The notes below the pieces were generated by a model that saw only the letters and a list, made by a program, of their open reading frames with translations, made no database searches and had not been told where the DNA came from. 64,000 nucleotides of DNA from an uncultured Ruegeria sp. Its GTDB lineage: Bacteria; Pseudomonadota; Alphaproteobacteria; Rhodobacterales; Rhodobacteraceae. The first letter of the stretch is position 1. Each line of letters opens with the position of its first letter. Of the stretch, positions 9,554 to 18,089 are shown piece by piece. The position numbers were made by a program, and so were the translations under genes. Location of the stretch: assembly GCF_947504215.1 (NCBI RefSeq), contig NZ_CANNGO010000010.1:62001-126000 (forward strand). The letters run 5' to 3'.

Positions 9554-9635
9554 GCGCGCCTCACCTTTCCGTAACGTCTTGATTGCGGATTGAACTGTCT
9601 CGCGTTCCAATGCTGAGCGAAGAGGGAGGCATCAT

Positions 9636-10799
9636 ATGAGAACGGTTATCAAGTGGCTGCTGCGGATTGTTCTGGCATTGGTGCTGGCCGCAGTTGTTGT
9701 CGGTGCTTGGAAACGCGAAGAGATACAGCGCCTGATGGCTGTGAACTCGCTGTTCTCCGAAGAAAAGATTGTCCACAACTTTTCGCATATGAACGAGGCT
9801 TTCCTGACAGTTGATTTGCCGCGCGGCAATGCCCCGACGTCCGAGCTGTCATATGGTGCAGGCTTTGAGCTACCCGAAGGCACCGATACCTGGATTGATG
9901 AACGATCCGTCACATCCTTGCTGATAATGCAGGACGGGCGCATTCGGTTCGAAGAATACTACTTAGGCACTTCGCCCGAAGACCGGCGGATCTCGTGGTC
10001 AGTTGCCAAAAGCTATCTGTCGGCCCTGCTCGGGGTTCTGATAGACGAAGGCGCGATCGCGTCGCTGGACGATCGGGTCGTCGATTACGCTCCTCAGTTA
10101 AACGGCAGCGCTTACGAAGACGCAACGATCCGAAATGTGCTGAACATGGCCAGCGGCGTCACCTTTGACGAAGACTACCTGGATCCGAAATCAGACATCA
10201 ACCGTATGGGCCGTGTCGTCGCGCTGGGTGGAGAGCTGGATGATTTTGCAGCCTCGTTGCAGGACAGCTTCGCGAACCCGGGCGAAACCTGGCAATACGT
10301 GTCGATCGACACTCATGTGATTGGCATGGTGATCCGCGGCGCAACCGGGCGCAGCGTGTCCGAGCTGTTGACCGAAAAGATCACTGAGCCACTCGGCCTC
10401 GAACGCGATGGTTACTACATCACTGACGGGGCTGGAGTGGCATTTGTGCTGGGCGGATTGAACTTTACTACCCGAGATTTTGCTCGTTTCGGGCAAATGA
10501 TCCTACAAAATGGCGCCCATAACGGGCAACAACTTGTGCCAGCAGAATGGATCGCCGAGGCTACGCGAGCCAGCGCACCAACCAAACCTGACCAGACAGG
10601 TTATGGCTATCAATGGTGGATACCGGTTGGCGCGCAAGATGGAGAGTTCCTGGCCCGCGGTGTCTATGGGCAATACATTTACTTTGATCAACCTCGCGGT
10701 GTGCTGATCGTCTCAACCGGGGCGGATCGAAAATTCCGTGAGCCGGGTGTAAACAATCAGAATATCGAAATGTTCCGCAATATCGCCCGAAACCTGTAA
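9636..10799 (+). CDS. Membrane-anchored serine hydrolase, beta-lactamase/EstB (class C) family
   Basis: The 387-residue protein has an N-terminal signal anchor (IKWLLRIVLALVLAAVVVGA) and then a serine beta-lactamase-like domain facing the periplasm. The SxxK motif is Ser-Val-Ala-Lys in RRISWSVAKSYLS (about residue 127), and the Tyr-x-Ser motif is in TWQYVSIDTHVIG. The usual third motif (KTG or HxG) is not obvious. Members act as esterases, D-aminopeptidases or penicillin-binding-like enzymes; the substrate is unknown. GAGGGAGG precedes the ATG. It lies 9 bases ahead of the next gene and may share its transcript. Confidence 0.78.
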   Translation: MRTVIKWLLRIVLALVLAAVVVGAWKREEIQRLMAVNSLFSEEKIVHNFSHMNEAFLTVDLPRGNAPTSELSYGAGFELPEGTDTWIDERSVTSLLIMQDGRIRFEEYYLGTSPEDRRISWSVAKSYLSALLGVLIDEGAIASLDDRVVDYAPQLNGSAYEDATIRNVLNMASGVTFDEDYLDPKSDINRMGRVVALGGELDDFAASLQDSFANPGETWQYVSIDTHVIGMVIRGATGRSVSELLTEKITEPLGLERDGYYITDGAGVAFVLGGLNFTTRDFARFGQMILQNGAHNGQQLVPAEWIAEATRASAPTKPDQTGYGYQWWIPVGAQDGEFLARGVYGQYIYFDQPRGVLIVSTGADRKFREPGVNNQNIEMFRNIARNL

Positions 10800-10808
10800 G
10801 ATGCATCT

Positions 10809-11186
10809 ATGCAAAAGCAAGACAGTGTAAACGTACTGGGGGGTGTGTTGGCCCCCTGCTCTCGCGATCCGCTGACGGGTTTCTTTCGGGATGGGGCCTG
10901 CAACACCTGCCCCGAAGATCAAGGCAGCCATACCGTGTGCGCCGTCATGACTGCCGAGTTCTTGGCGTTTTCAAAATATGTCGGCAATGACCTGAGCACA
11001 CCCAGGCCCGAGTTCGATTTTGCCGGCCTCAACCCCGATGACAGTTGGTGCCTGTGCGCCAGCCGATTTCTGCAGGCCCATGACGAAGGGTGCGCGCCCA
11101 AAGTGCATCTGGAGGCCACCCATAAGCGCGCATTGGACATTGTGCCGCTGACCATTCTGCAGCAACACTCGGTCAACGTGGATTGA
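10809..11186 (+). CDS. DUF2237-family protein
   Basis: A 125-residue Cys-rich soluble protein. It begins VLGGVLAPCSRDPLTGFFRDGACNT and includes HTVCAVMTAEFLAFSKYVGNDLS and the end segment HKRALDIVPLTILQQHSV, which I recognise as the pattern of the conserved DUF2237 family. No function is established for the family. It starts 9 bases after the serine hydrolase and is followed after 85 bases by a haem monooxygenase-like gene on the same strand. Confidence 0.75.
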   Translation: MQKQDSVNVLGGVLAPCSRDPLTGFFRDGACNTCPEDQGSHTVCAVMTAEFLAFSKYVGNDLSTPRPEFDFAGLNPDDSWCLCASRFLQAHDEGCAPKVHLEATHKRALDIVPLTILQQHSVNVD

Positions 11187-11271
11187 CGCCTGGTTCAGAA
11201 TATTCTCTATGGCCCATAGCCAGCCAACATTCTTTTCAGCCAGCCTAAATGATGAACGAATGAGGTTTGAC

Positions 11272-11592
11272 ATGAGCTTTATTGCTATGAACCGCTTCAA
11301 GGTCCGTCTGGGCAGCGAAGCAGATTTCGAAAACGTCTGGAAAGAGCGTCAGAGCCGCCTGAACGAACTGCCTGGGCTTCAGGAATTCCGTTTGCTGAAA
11401 GGGCCGGAAGGGGACGGTTATCGCCTTTACTCCAGCCATGTCATCTGGGACCGCCGCGAAGATTTCGAGGCATGGACCAAATCGGAACAGTTCCGCGATG
11501 CGCATAGAAACGCCGGGAACAGCAACACCCAATCCGCCCTGATGGGTCCACCGCAGTTCGAAGGGTTCGAAACCGTCCTGCACGAAGGCTGA
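11272..11592 (+). CDS. Haem-degrading monooxygenase-like protein (IsdG/ABM fold)
   Basis: A 106-residue dimeric alpha/beta-barrel protein of the antibiotic-biosynthesis-monooxygenase superfamily. The catalytic trio known from staphylococcal IsdG (Asn7, Trp67, His77) is matched in position by Asn7, Trp68 and His78 (FEAWTKSEQFRDAHR). This makes a cytoplasmic haem-degrading enzyme, releasing iron, more likely than a generic ABM protein. I start at the ATG preceded by TGAGG; an in-frame ATG 63 bases earlier would add residues with no family match. Role in iron recovery is inference. Confidence 0.7.
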   Translation: MSFIAMNRFKVRLGSEADFENVWKERQSRLNELPGLQEFRLLKGPEGDGYRLYSSHVIWDRREDFEAWTKSEQFRDAHRNAGNSNTQSALMGPPQFEGFETVLHEG

Positions 11593-11673
11593 CAAGGTCC
11601 TGAAAGCCGAACGGGACTGGTTATGGGATTGTTAGTTTTCAATCAAAACCACCAAAACAAGCCGCTCAGGTGC

Positions 11674-12303
11674 TTAAACCGCTCTGGCCAAATATCCCCG
11701 AGACGTACGCGACGGCGGGCCGGTCGGGAAACTGTGCTGCGCTTCCAGAAGCCAACCTGATTCTGCGAGCATCTCAGCAACCTTTTCCGGCCTGTATGAG
11801 CGGTGCCGCCATTGAAACCAAATGATTGCGTTGCACCAGTGCGGCTTACTGACAACGAGCCAGAGCTTGGCAGTTGGGGCCGCCAAATCGCGCATTTGGC
11901 GCAGTGCCAATATTGGATCTTGGCAGTGTTCCAAAACATGTGCGGCCAACACGCAATCAAAGGGGTCGGTTGACCGAAAATCCTCCAACCTTGTTCTAGC
12001 TGTTTCCGTAGCTATGCCCCTACGACCCAACGCCTGCTCCGCACGCATCAGCATCTTGTCGGAGGGTTCCATCAAGGTGACCCGACCCTCAGAGCGTATT
12101 ACTGTGCGCGCTTCGGCAAAGGCGCCAGTACCGCACCCGACGTCCAGTGCATTGTAACCAAGGTGCTCAGGCGACCCCCTCGAGAGAAATCCTAAATACG
12201 CGTCGAAGTAGCCAAGCAGCCGCATCTTGTCCGCCCACCTGTGGGCGGCGGCGTCATATTTCTGGTCAAGCCGCGCAGGGAATGATGAGGAGGAATCGCC
12301 CAT
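11674..12303 (-). CDS. Class I SAM-dependent methyltransferase
   Basis: A 209-residue methyltransferase. The SAM-binding motif I is ALDVGCGTGAFAEA, motif II is the acidic end of VTLMEPSDK, then FDCVLAAHVLEHCQDP as motif IV and LWLVVSKPHWCN. The end (SFPTGPPSRTSRGYLARAV) is typical of small-molecule methyltransferases of this group, but the substrate is not identifiable. It begins 49 bases after the trpB stop on the same strand, so it may be the last gene of the trpF-trpB unit. I start at the ATG at 12303; the reading frame extends upstream into trpB. Confidence 0.7.
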   Translation of the reverse strand: MGDSSSSFPARLDQKYDAAAHRWADKMRLLGYFDAYLGFLSRGSPEHLGYNALDVGCGTGAFAEARTVIRSEGRVTLMEPSDKMLMRAEQALGRRGIATETARTRLEDFRSTDPFDCVLAAHVLEHCQDPILALRQMRDLAAPTAKLWLVVSKPHWCNAIIWFQWRHRSYRPEKVAEMLAESGWLLEAQHSFPTGPPSRTSRGYLARAV

Positions 12304-12352
12304 GCCACAAAGCCTGGCACGAAACGCACCGGAGGGCAAAGCCCGGATGGGC

Positions 12353-13600
12353 TCAGCCGGCGGAACGTCCTTCGGTATCCGACATGTCAAAGTTCAGGTA
12401 CTTGGCAACCGTCTGCACATCCTTATCACCGCGTCCACACATGTTCATGCAGATGATGTGATCCTTTGGCAGTTCAGGCGCGATTTTCATCACATGGGCA
12501 AGGGCGTGGCTGGGTTCCAAGGCCGGGATAATGCCTTCGGTCGCACAGCACAGCTGGAATGCCTCCAGCGCCTCGACATCGGTGATCGAGACATATTGCG
12601 CACGGCCAATTTCATGCAGCCACGAATGCTCTGGCCCGATGCCCGGATAGTCCAGACCGGCCGAGATCGAATATCCCTCGAGAATCTGGCCATCATCGTC
12701 CTGCAAAAGATAGGTTCTGTTGCCATGCAGAACCCCTGGACGCCCCCCTGTCAGCGAAGCGCAGTGCTCCATCTTTTCGTTAACGCCTTTGCCACCTGCT
12801 TCAACGCCAATGATGTTCACGGATTTGTCGTCCAAGAACGGATAAAACAGGCCCATCGCGTTCGACCCGCCACCGATGGCGGCAATGATCGTGTCAGGCA
12901 GACGGCCTTCGGCCCGATGCATCTGTTCCTTGGCTTCCTTGCCGATGATCGATTGGAAATCGCGAACCATCGCCGGATAAGGGTGCGGGCCAGCCACTGT
13001 GCCGATGCAATAGAACGTGTCACGCACGTTGGTGACCCAATCGCGCAGCGCATCGTTCATTGCATCTTTCAGCGTCCCACGGCCCGAGGTTACCGGAATC
13101 ACCTCGGCCCCCAGCAAGCGCATGCGGAACACGTTTGGTGCTTGGCGCTGCACATCATGCGCGCCCATATATACCACGCATTTCAGACCAAATTTGGCGC
13201 AGACCGTGGCCGTTGCCACTCCGTGCTGCCCGGCGCCCGTTTCAGCAATGATCCGGGTCTTACCCATGCGACGCGCCAAGATGATCTGACCAAGCACATT
13301 GTTGATCTTGTGGGCGCCCGTATGGTTTAGCTCATCGCGCTTAAGGTAAATTTTCGCACCACCCAGATGATCGGTCAGGCGTTCGGCGAAATACAGTGGT
13401 GAGGGGCGGCCCACATAGTTGGCCCAGAGATCATCCATCTCGGCCCAGAATGTCGCGTCGTCCTTGGCCTTCTCATACTCTTCTTCCAGTGACAGGATCA
13501 GCGGCATCAGCGTTTCGCTTACGAACCGCCCGCCAAAAATGCCGAAGCGCCCCTGCTCGTCTGGACCGGACATGAAGGAATTGAAAAGATCGTTGGCCAT
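12353..13600 (-). CDS. trpB: Tryptophan synthase beta chain
   Basis: PLP enzyme that condenses indole with L-serine to give tryptophan. The 415-residue protein has the PLP-lysine segment [24 protein letters not shown] with the catalytic Glu, the phosphate-binding glycine loop [10 protein letters not shown], and the C-terminal [17 protein letters not shown] ribosome site precedes the ATG. It is in a run with trpF and a small monooxygenase-like gene, not with trpA. Confidence 0.97.
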   Translation of the reverse strand: MANDLFNSFMSGPDEQGRFGIFGGRFVSETLMPLILSLEEEYEKAKDDATFWAEMDDLWANYVGRPSPLYFAERLTDHLGGAKIYLKRDELNHTGAHKINNVLGQIILARRMGKTRIIAETGAGQHGVATATVCAKFGLKCVVYMGAHDVQRQAPNVFRMRLLGAEVIPVTSGRGTLKDAMNDALRDWVTNVRDTFYCIGTVAGPHPYPAMVRDFQSIIGKEAKEQMHRAEGRLPDTIIAAIGGGSNAMGLFYPFLDDKSVNIIGVEAGGKGVNEKMEHCASLTGGRPGVLHGNRTYLLQDDDGQILEGYSISAGLDYPGIGPEHSWLHEIGRAQYVSITDVEALEAFQLCCATEGIIPALEPSHALAHVMKIAPELPKDHIICMNMCGRGDKDVQTVAKYLNFDMSDTEGRSAG

Positions 13601-13667
13601 GGGTGACTCCCTCGTCGTACGTGTTGTTCATAGGAGGTGACGGCAGGATTTGCCATCGCAAAACGCA

Positions 13668-14006
13668 TCATTCCGCAGCGCGAATATGCTGACACCAATA
13701 GCGTAAGGCCAGTTCCGCAGACGGAATCTCGCTGCATTCAAAATGAAAGAACCTGTTCACCTGTGCCAGGCGGTTTGCGGCCAGCATCACGCGCAGGTGC
13801 GGGCCGGATTGCGCGTATGCCCGCATCGCTTCGGCATCACGCCAAACACTCAGCGAGAAATAAAGTGCGTCCTGACGAAAAACTTCAGCATGCATACACA
13901 GCTGATCGTTCTGCGCCTGGCGCAGAGCCAGATTGGCCCGCCAGTAGAACTGGGGTGCAGAGTACCAGTGTTTCAAAGACAAACCGCCGATCGCCGCCAG
14001 CATCAT
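13668..14006 (-). CDS. Small protein of dimeric alpha/beta-barrel (monooxygenase/DUF3291-like) type inside the trpF-trpB unit
   Basis: A 112-residue protein with the layout of ABM/DUF3291-like dimeric barrels: YFSLSVWRDAEAMRAYAQSGPH matches the helix-strand pattern W-x-D-x-x-A-x-x-x-A seen in such proteins. I do not recognise it beyond the fold. The ATG has an excellent AGGGGGGATC ribosome site. It lies 43 bases after trpF and 67 before trpB, so it is translated from the trp message. An enzymatic link to tryptophan is not shown by the sequence. Confidence 0.6.
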   Translation of the reverse strand: MMLAAIGGLSLKHWYSAPQFYWRANLALRQAQNDQLCMHAEVFRQDALYFSLSVWRDAEAMRAYAQSGPHLRVMLAANRLAQVNRFFHFECSEIPSAELALRYWCQHIRAAE

Positions 14007-14049
14007 GATCCCCCCTGTTCAAGGGATACGCGGGGCAGTTTGGGTCAGA

Positions 14050-14694
14050 TCACTTTAGAGCCGCTGCAAAAGCGCTGATCAGGCCAACGTCTTTGACGCC
14101 CGGCGCGCTTTCCACGCCAGACGAAACATCGACCTGCCGCGCACCGGTCATTCGAACCGCCTCGGCTACGTTGTCAGGCGTCAATCCGCCGGCCAGCATC
14201 CACGGCCGCCGCCAGTATTTTCGCCCGGCCAGCAATCGCCAATCAAATGCCAGACCATTGCCCCCCGGCAATTCCGAGTTGCGGGGCGGTTTAGCATCGA
14301 CCAGCAACTGATCGGCCACTTCGGAGTACAGATCAATGGCCGTTAAATCTTCAGCCTCTGCGATGCCGATGGCCTTCATCACCGGAAGTCCAAAACGCTC
14401 TCGTATCTCAGCCACACGGTCGGGGCTTTCCTTGCCATGCAGCTGCAACATGTCCAAAGGGACCGTCGAGACGATGCGGTCCAGGTCTTCATCTGTCGCA
14501 TTCACCACCAACGCGACCTTTGCGACTCCGGCAGGAACCAATTGCGCCAGGTCGGCTGCGGTTTGCAATTGAAGATGTCGTGGCGATTTCGGGAAGAAGA
14601 CAAACCCAACATAGCCAGCCCCGGCCTCTAACGCAGCACGCACATGTTCGGGTGCGGTCAGACCGCAAATTTTGAGCTTTACATCATCGGGCAT
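14050..14694 (-). CDS. trpF: Phosphoribosylanthranilate isomerase
   Basis: Converts phosphoribosylanthranilate to its carboxyphenylamino-deoxyribulose form in tryptophan synthesis. The 214-residue TIM barrel has the catalytic Cys in [10 protein letters not shown] (Cys10), [19 protein letters not shown], the phosphate-binding [11 protein letters not shown], and the catalytic Asp in [15 protein letters not shown]. It begins 9 bases after the LapA gene stop, so the run ihfB-lapA-trpF-trpB appears to be one operon. Confidence 0.96.
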   Translation of the reverse strand: MPDDVKLKICGLTAPEHVRAALEAGAGYVGFVFFPKSPRHLQLQTAADLAQLVPAGVAKVALVVNATDEDLDRIVSTVPLDMLQLHGKESPDRVAEIRERFGLPVMKAIGIAEAEDLTAIDLYSEVADQLLVDAKPPRNSELPGGNGLAFDWRLLAGRKYWRRPWMLAGGLTPDNVAEAVRMTGARQVDVSSGVESAPGVKDVGLISAFAAALK

Positions 14695-14703
14695 TGAGCG
14701 GCC

Positions 14704-15057
14704 TCAGCTAGCCTCGTCCAGCAGCGCCAGAACGTCGTCCTGACCTTCATTCTGCTTTTTCTTGAGCTTTTTGACTTCGCGCTCAAGCTTGCGCACTTCA
14801 CTTTTCTTGGCGGTTGCGTCGCGACGATGCTTATGTTCGCGCAGCCATTCCCAAAGGAAGCCGATGACAAGACCGGCAACCACACCACCCAGAACCACCA
14901 CAAACAGCGGTAAGGATGTTGCCAGGTTAAAGCCCAAAAGCTCAGCCAGAGCGTCAGGCATCAGTTTCAGTTCCACTGACTGAACATTTGCCAACGACAC
15001 TGAAATCAGGATGATTCCAAGCACCGCCAGAAAAGCATATCGAAGATAACGCATCAT
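14704..15057 (-). CDS. LapA-domain (DUF1049) inner-membrane protein
   Basis: A 117-residue protein with two transmembrane segments (LRYAFLAVLGIILISVSLA, about 5-24, and LPLFVVVLGGVVAGLVIGFL, about 49-68). A Lys/Arg/Glu-rich cytoplasmic coiled coil follows (about 72-105, KLEREVKKLKKKQNE). This is the LapA layout; in enterobacteria LapA works with LapB in lipopolysaccharide assembly control. No LapB gene is next to it here. It lies 4 bases after ihfB. Confidence 0.8.
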   Translation of the reverse strand: MMRYLRYAFLAVLGIILISVSLANVQSVELKLMPDALAELLGFNLATSLPLFVVVLGGVVAGLVIGFLWEWLREHKHRRDATAKKSEVRKLEREVKKLKKKQNEGQDDVLALLDEAS

Positions 15058-15061
15058 GACG

Positions 15062-15346
15062 TCAGGCTTTACCGTTCAATCGATCCCTGAGCAACTTGCC
15101 AGTCTTAAAAAAAGGTACACATTTTTCTTCGACCTGAACGGTTTCCCCTGTCCGAGGATTACGGCCAACGCGGGCGTCCCGTTTCTTAACGGAAAACGCG
15201 CCAAACCCGCGCAGTTCGACTCGGTCGCCCCGCGCCATGGAATCTGTGACTTCTTCAAAAACGGTATTCACGATCCGCTCGACATCGCGCTGATAGAGAT
15301 GCGGGTTTTCGTCGGCGATTTTTTGAATCAATTCTGAACGGATCAT
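15062..15346 (-). CDS. ihfB: Integration host factor beta subunit
   Basis: DNA-bending nucleoid protein that pairs with IhfA. The 94-residue protein has the HU/IHF signature [20 protein letters not shown] and begins [19 protein letters not shown] like its homologues. The ATG at 15346 is chosen because GGAGGG lies 8 bases upstream; an upstream ATG adds 11 residues without support. Placement after rpsA is conserved in proteobacteria; here a terminator separates the two. Confidence 0.95.
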   Translation of the reverse strand: MIRSELIQKIADENPHLYQRDVERIVNTVFEEVTDSMARGDRVELRGFGAFSVKKRDARVGRNPRTGETVQVEEKCVPFFKTGKLLRDRLNGKA

Positions 15347-15554
15347 ACGTGATACCCTCCCAGGCGGCCGGTTTAACATGTCTATTGTTCTGACAGTATA
15401 GGAAAAAACCCGGAACGGGGGAACGTAAAGTCTTCACCTCAGAGGATCATTTTTGCTCAAACTCACGCGAATCTTTGCCGGTCGGCGGTATTTCCACACG
15501 TAATACGTGAATGATACCCAAGTTAAGCCGAGATTTCAGAACATATTGATTCGC

Positions 15555-15588
15555 AACAAAAACGGCCCCGCGCTGCTGCGCGGGGCCG
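15555..15588 (-). terminator. Rho-independent terminator after rpsA
   Basis: Read on the minus strand, CGGCCCCGCGC pairs perfectly with its partner GCGCGGGGCCG around a 4-base loop, followed by TTTTTG. It lies about 30 bases past the rpsA stop. Confidence 0.93.
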
Positions 15589-15616
15589 AGAATTTGTCTT
15601 CAAGACGCTGCCTAGC

Positions 15617-17293
15617 TTAGTCGCCAGATTTCAGCGCTGCGCCCAGAATGTCGCCCAGCGACGCGCCCGAGTCGGAAGAACCGTACTGTTCGACGGCCTC
15701 TTTCTCTTCGGCGATTTCGCGTGCCTTGATCGACAGGCCAAGACGACGGGTCTTGCTATCAACATTGGTGACGCGGACGTCGATCTTGTTACCGACCGAG
15801 AAGCGCTCGGGGCGCTGTTCGGCGCGGTCACGCGACAGATCGGAACGGCGGATGAAGGACTTCATACCTTCGTATTCCACCTCGATGCCGCCATCTTCGA
15901 TCGCAGTAACTTCGACGGTGATGATCGAGCCACGCTTCACGCCGCCCACGGCTTCGGCGAACTTGTCACCGCCAAGGGCTTTGATCGACAGCGAGATACG
16001 CTCTTTCTCGACATCCACTTCAGACACAACAGCCTGTACCACGTCGTTCTTGTGGTAGTTCTGGATGGCATCCTCGCCACGCTCGTCCCAGGACAGGTCC
16101 GACAGGTGAACCATGCCGTCGATGTCGCCTTCGAGGCCGATGAACAGACCGAATTCGGTGATGTTCTTGACTTCGCCTTCGACCTCGGTGCCCTCGGGGT
16201 GTGTTTCTGCAAATACTTCCCACGGGTTGCGCTGAGTCTGCTTGAGGCCCAGGGAAACGCGGCGCTTCGCACCGTCGATTTCCAGAACCATAACGTCAAC
16301 TTCCTGGCTGGTCGAAACGATTTTGCCGGGGTGGACGTTTTTCTTGGTCCAGGACATCTCGGACACGTGTACCAGACCTTCGACACCAGCTTCCAGCTCG
16401 ACGAACGCGCCGTAGTCGGTGATGTTGGTAACGCGACCCTGATGGACCGAGCTGAGCGGGTACTTGGCAGCAACCAGATCCCACGGATCGTCCTGCAGCT
16501 GCTTCATGCCCAGGCTGATACGGTGAGTTTCCTTGTTGATCTTGATGACCTGTACGTTGATGGTCTCGCCAATCGTCAAGATCTCGGACGGGTGGTTCAC
16601 ACGACGCCACGCCATATCGGTGACATGCAGCAGGCCGTCAACGCCGCCAAGGTCAACAAATGCACCGTATTCGGTGATGTTCTTGACCACGCCTTCGACG
16701 GTCTGACCTTCGGTCAGGTTGCCGATAACTTCAGCGCGCTGTTCGGCACGTGATTCTTCCAGGATTGCGCGACGCGAAACAACGATGTTGCCACGGCGGC
16801 GGTCCATTTTCAGAATCTGGAACGGCTGCTTCAGACCCATCAGCGGGCCTGCGTCACGCACGGGGCGAACATCAACCTGCGAACCGGGCAGGAACGCAAC
16901 TGCGCCACCCAGATCGACGGTGAAGCCACCTTTGACGCGGCCAAAGATTGCACCTTCGACGCGCTGATCGTCGGCATATGCTTTTTCCAGACGGTCCCAT
17001 GCCTCTTCACGGCGGGCCATCTCACGAGAGATGACGGCTTCGCCACGGGCGTTTTCTGCGGCGCGCAGGTAAACTTCTACCTCGTCACCAACAGCGATTT
17101 CAGGGGCTTCGCCGGGGTTTGCGAATTCTTTCAGATCAACGCGGCCTTCCATTTTGTAGCCGACGTCGATGATGGCCTGGCCCGCTTCGATCGCGAGAAC
17201 CTTGCCTTTAACAACAGAACCCTCTTCGGGCGTGTCCATTTCGAAGCTTTCGTTCAGGAGGGCTTCGAATTCCTCCATGGTTGTATCAGCCAT
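15617..17293 (-). CDS. rpsA: 30S ribosomal protein S1
   Basis: Binds mRNA and helps start translation. The 558-residue protein has six S1 (OB-fold) repeats. Repeats 3-6 carry the typical cores: EYGAFVDLGGVDGLLHVTDM, DYGAFVELEAGVEGLVHVSE, EFGLFIGLEGDIDGMVHLSD, and a less regular final one (DGGIEVEYEGMKSFIRRSDL). It starts MADTTMEEFEALLNESFE as in other alphaproteobacteria; the frame is open for another 138 codons upstream, but that stretch does not look like protein. The gene is usually directly after cmk; here two other genes lie between. Confidence 0.97.
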   Translation of the reverse strand: MADTTMEEFEALLNESFEMDTPEEGSVVKGKVLAIEAGQAIIDVGYKMEGRVDLKEFANPGEAPEIAVGDEVEVYLRAAENARGEAVISREMARREEAWDRLEKAYADDQRVEGAIFGRVKGGFTVDLGGAVAFLPGSQVDVRPVRDAGPLMGLKQPFQILKMDRRRGNIVVSRRAILEESRAEQRAEVIGNLTEGQTVEGVVKNITEYGAFVDLGGVDGLLHVTDMAWRRVNHPSEILTIGETINVQVIKINKETHRISLGMKQLQDDPWDLVAAKYPLSSVHQGRVTNITDYGAFVELEAGVEGLVHVSEMSWTKKNVHPGKIVSTSQEVDVMVLEIDGAKRRVSLGLKQTQRNPWEVFAETHPEGTEVEGEVKNITEFGLFIGLEGDIDGMVHLSDLSWDERGEDAIQNYHKNDVVQAVVSEVDVEKERISLSIKALGGDKFAEAVGGVKRGSIITVEVTAIEDGGIEVEYEGMKSFIRRSDLSRDRAEQRPERFSVGNKIDVRVTNVDSKTRRLGLSIKAREIAEEKEAVEQYGSSDSGASLGDILGAALKSGD

Positions 17294-17399
17294 CTGGCAG
17301 TGTTTTCCTTTACAATACGTTTTTACTGGCCGAGCGGTTGTCTCCGCCGGTCTTGTTTCATGATGCCACCAGACGTGATCCCGGGCGTATCCGATTACA

Positions 17400-17430
17400 C
17401 AAACACAAAGGGCCGAGGTAACCCGGCCCT
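17400..17430 (-). terminator. Terminator-like hairpin between the small DUF gene and rpsA
   Basis: AGGGCCG pairs with CGGCCCT, with an inner GG/CC pairing and one bulge. On the minus strand TTTGTGTTTG follows. It would end transcripts coming from the halogenase/small-gene side before rpsA, and implies that rpsA has its own promoter in the 107 bases before its ATG. Confidence 0.5.
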
Positions 17431-17559
17431 GCTCAGATACGTCATCCGGACGTTGACCGCCCTTGTCGTGACAGCGCGCGTATAGGCCGTTTGACGGGAT
17501 TGTGCAAGTGCAAAGCCCTGCGCTGTATGGGTTACAAGGAATTCGCCCGCCTGATTGGT

Positions 17560-17883
17560 TTAGGCATTCACCTCCCAGATACGTGCATCTCGGCACAGCA
17601 TTGACCGCTCGATCGCGTCCAGCCGTGCTAGCGCCGCCTCTGGATTGCGATCCCCTCCGGCTTTTTCCCAGATTTTCAGTGCCGATGCGGGGCTCCAGGG
17701 CAGGCAAGCTTCGGCCAACCAGTGTCGTAACGTTGACGGAAGTGTATCGTAGGCCTGCATCGCGCGACCTTGACGCCTTCTGCGCTTCAGGTGGCTACGA
17801 AGGTTTCGGCCGGGTCGACGTCCACGCCATAAGTCACGTGAAGAAGCGATTGCAGCTGGCATTAACATATCTCTTTTCGGCAT
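17560..17883 (-). CDS. Small basic conserved protein, DUF6525-like
   Basis: A 107-residue protein with a basic Arg/Lys-rich N-terminal half (RNLRSHLKRRRRQGRAM) and a conserved-looking core, YDTLPSTLRHWLAEACLPWS followed by PASALKIWEKAGG. This resembles short Rhodobacteraceae proteins grouped as DUF6525; the assignment is from memory of the pattern. The start is uncertain: ATG codons at 17883, 17868 and 17862 are in frame and none has a good ribosome site. An AT-rich stretch directly upstream could be its promoter. No function is known. Confidence 0.55.
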   Translation of the reverse strand: MPKRDMLMPAAIASSRDLWRGRRPGRNLRSHLKRRRRQGRAMQAYDTLPSTLRHWLAEACLPWSPASALKIWEKAGGDRNPEAALARLDAIERSMLCRDARIWEVNA

Positions 17884-18059
17884 CGATTTAGGATATGTTA
17901 TTATATTTCGTTTTCGGCGTGATCAAGGGTCATCACACCTCTCATCGACGCAGATGGTATCCCCTGCGATTACTTGGGCTTCCTCGCCTTTTTACCAAAT
18001 TTTCTATCAGTTCATGCTGAAGGCGGAGATTTTATACCCCGCCCCCATCTTTGCCTCAG

Positions 18060-18079
18060 AAAACGCTCCGAACGGAGCG
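18060..18079 (-). terminator. Rho-independent terminator after the halogenase gene
   Basis: On the minus strand CGCTCCG-TT-CGGAGCG is followed by TTTTC, 10 bases past the halogenase stop. It suggests that the halogenase is a single-gene transcript. Confidence 0.75.
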
Positions 18080-18089
18080 CAATGAACTT

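Noticed and set aside
12227-13330. 367-codon open frame on the plus strand
   Set aside because: Antisense shadow of trpB, a normal result of high GC at third codon positions.
17294-17707. 138 extra open codons upstream of rpsA
   Set aside because: S1 proteins begin at MADTTMEEFEALL; the extension is Cys/Arg-rich, lacks a family match and spans a hairpin.
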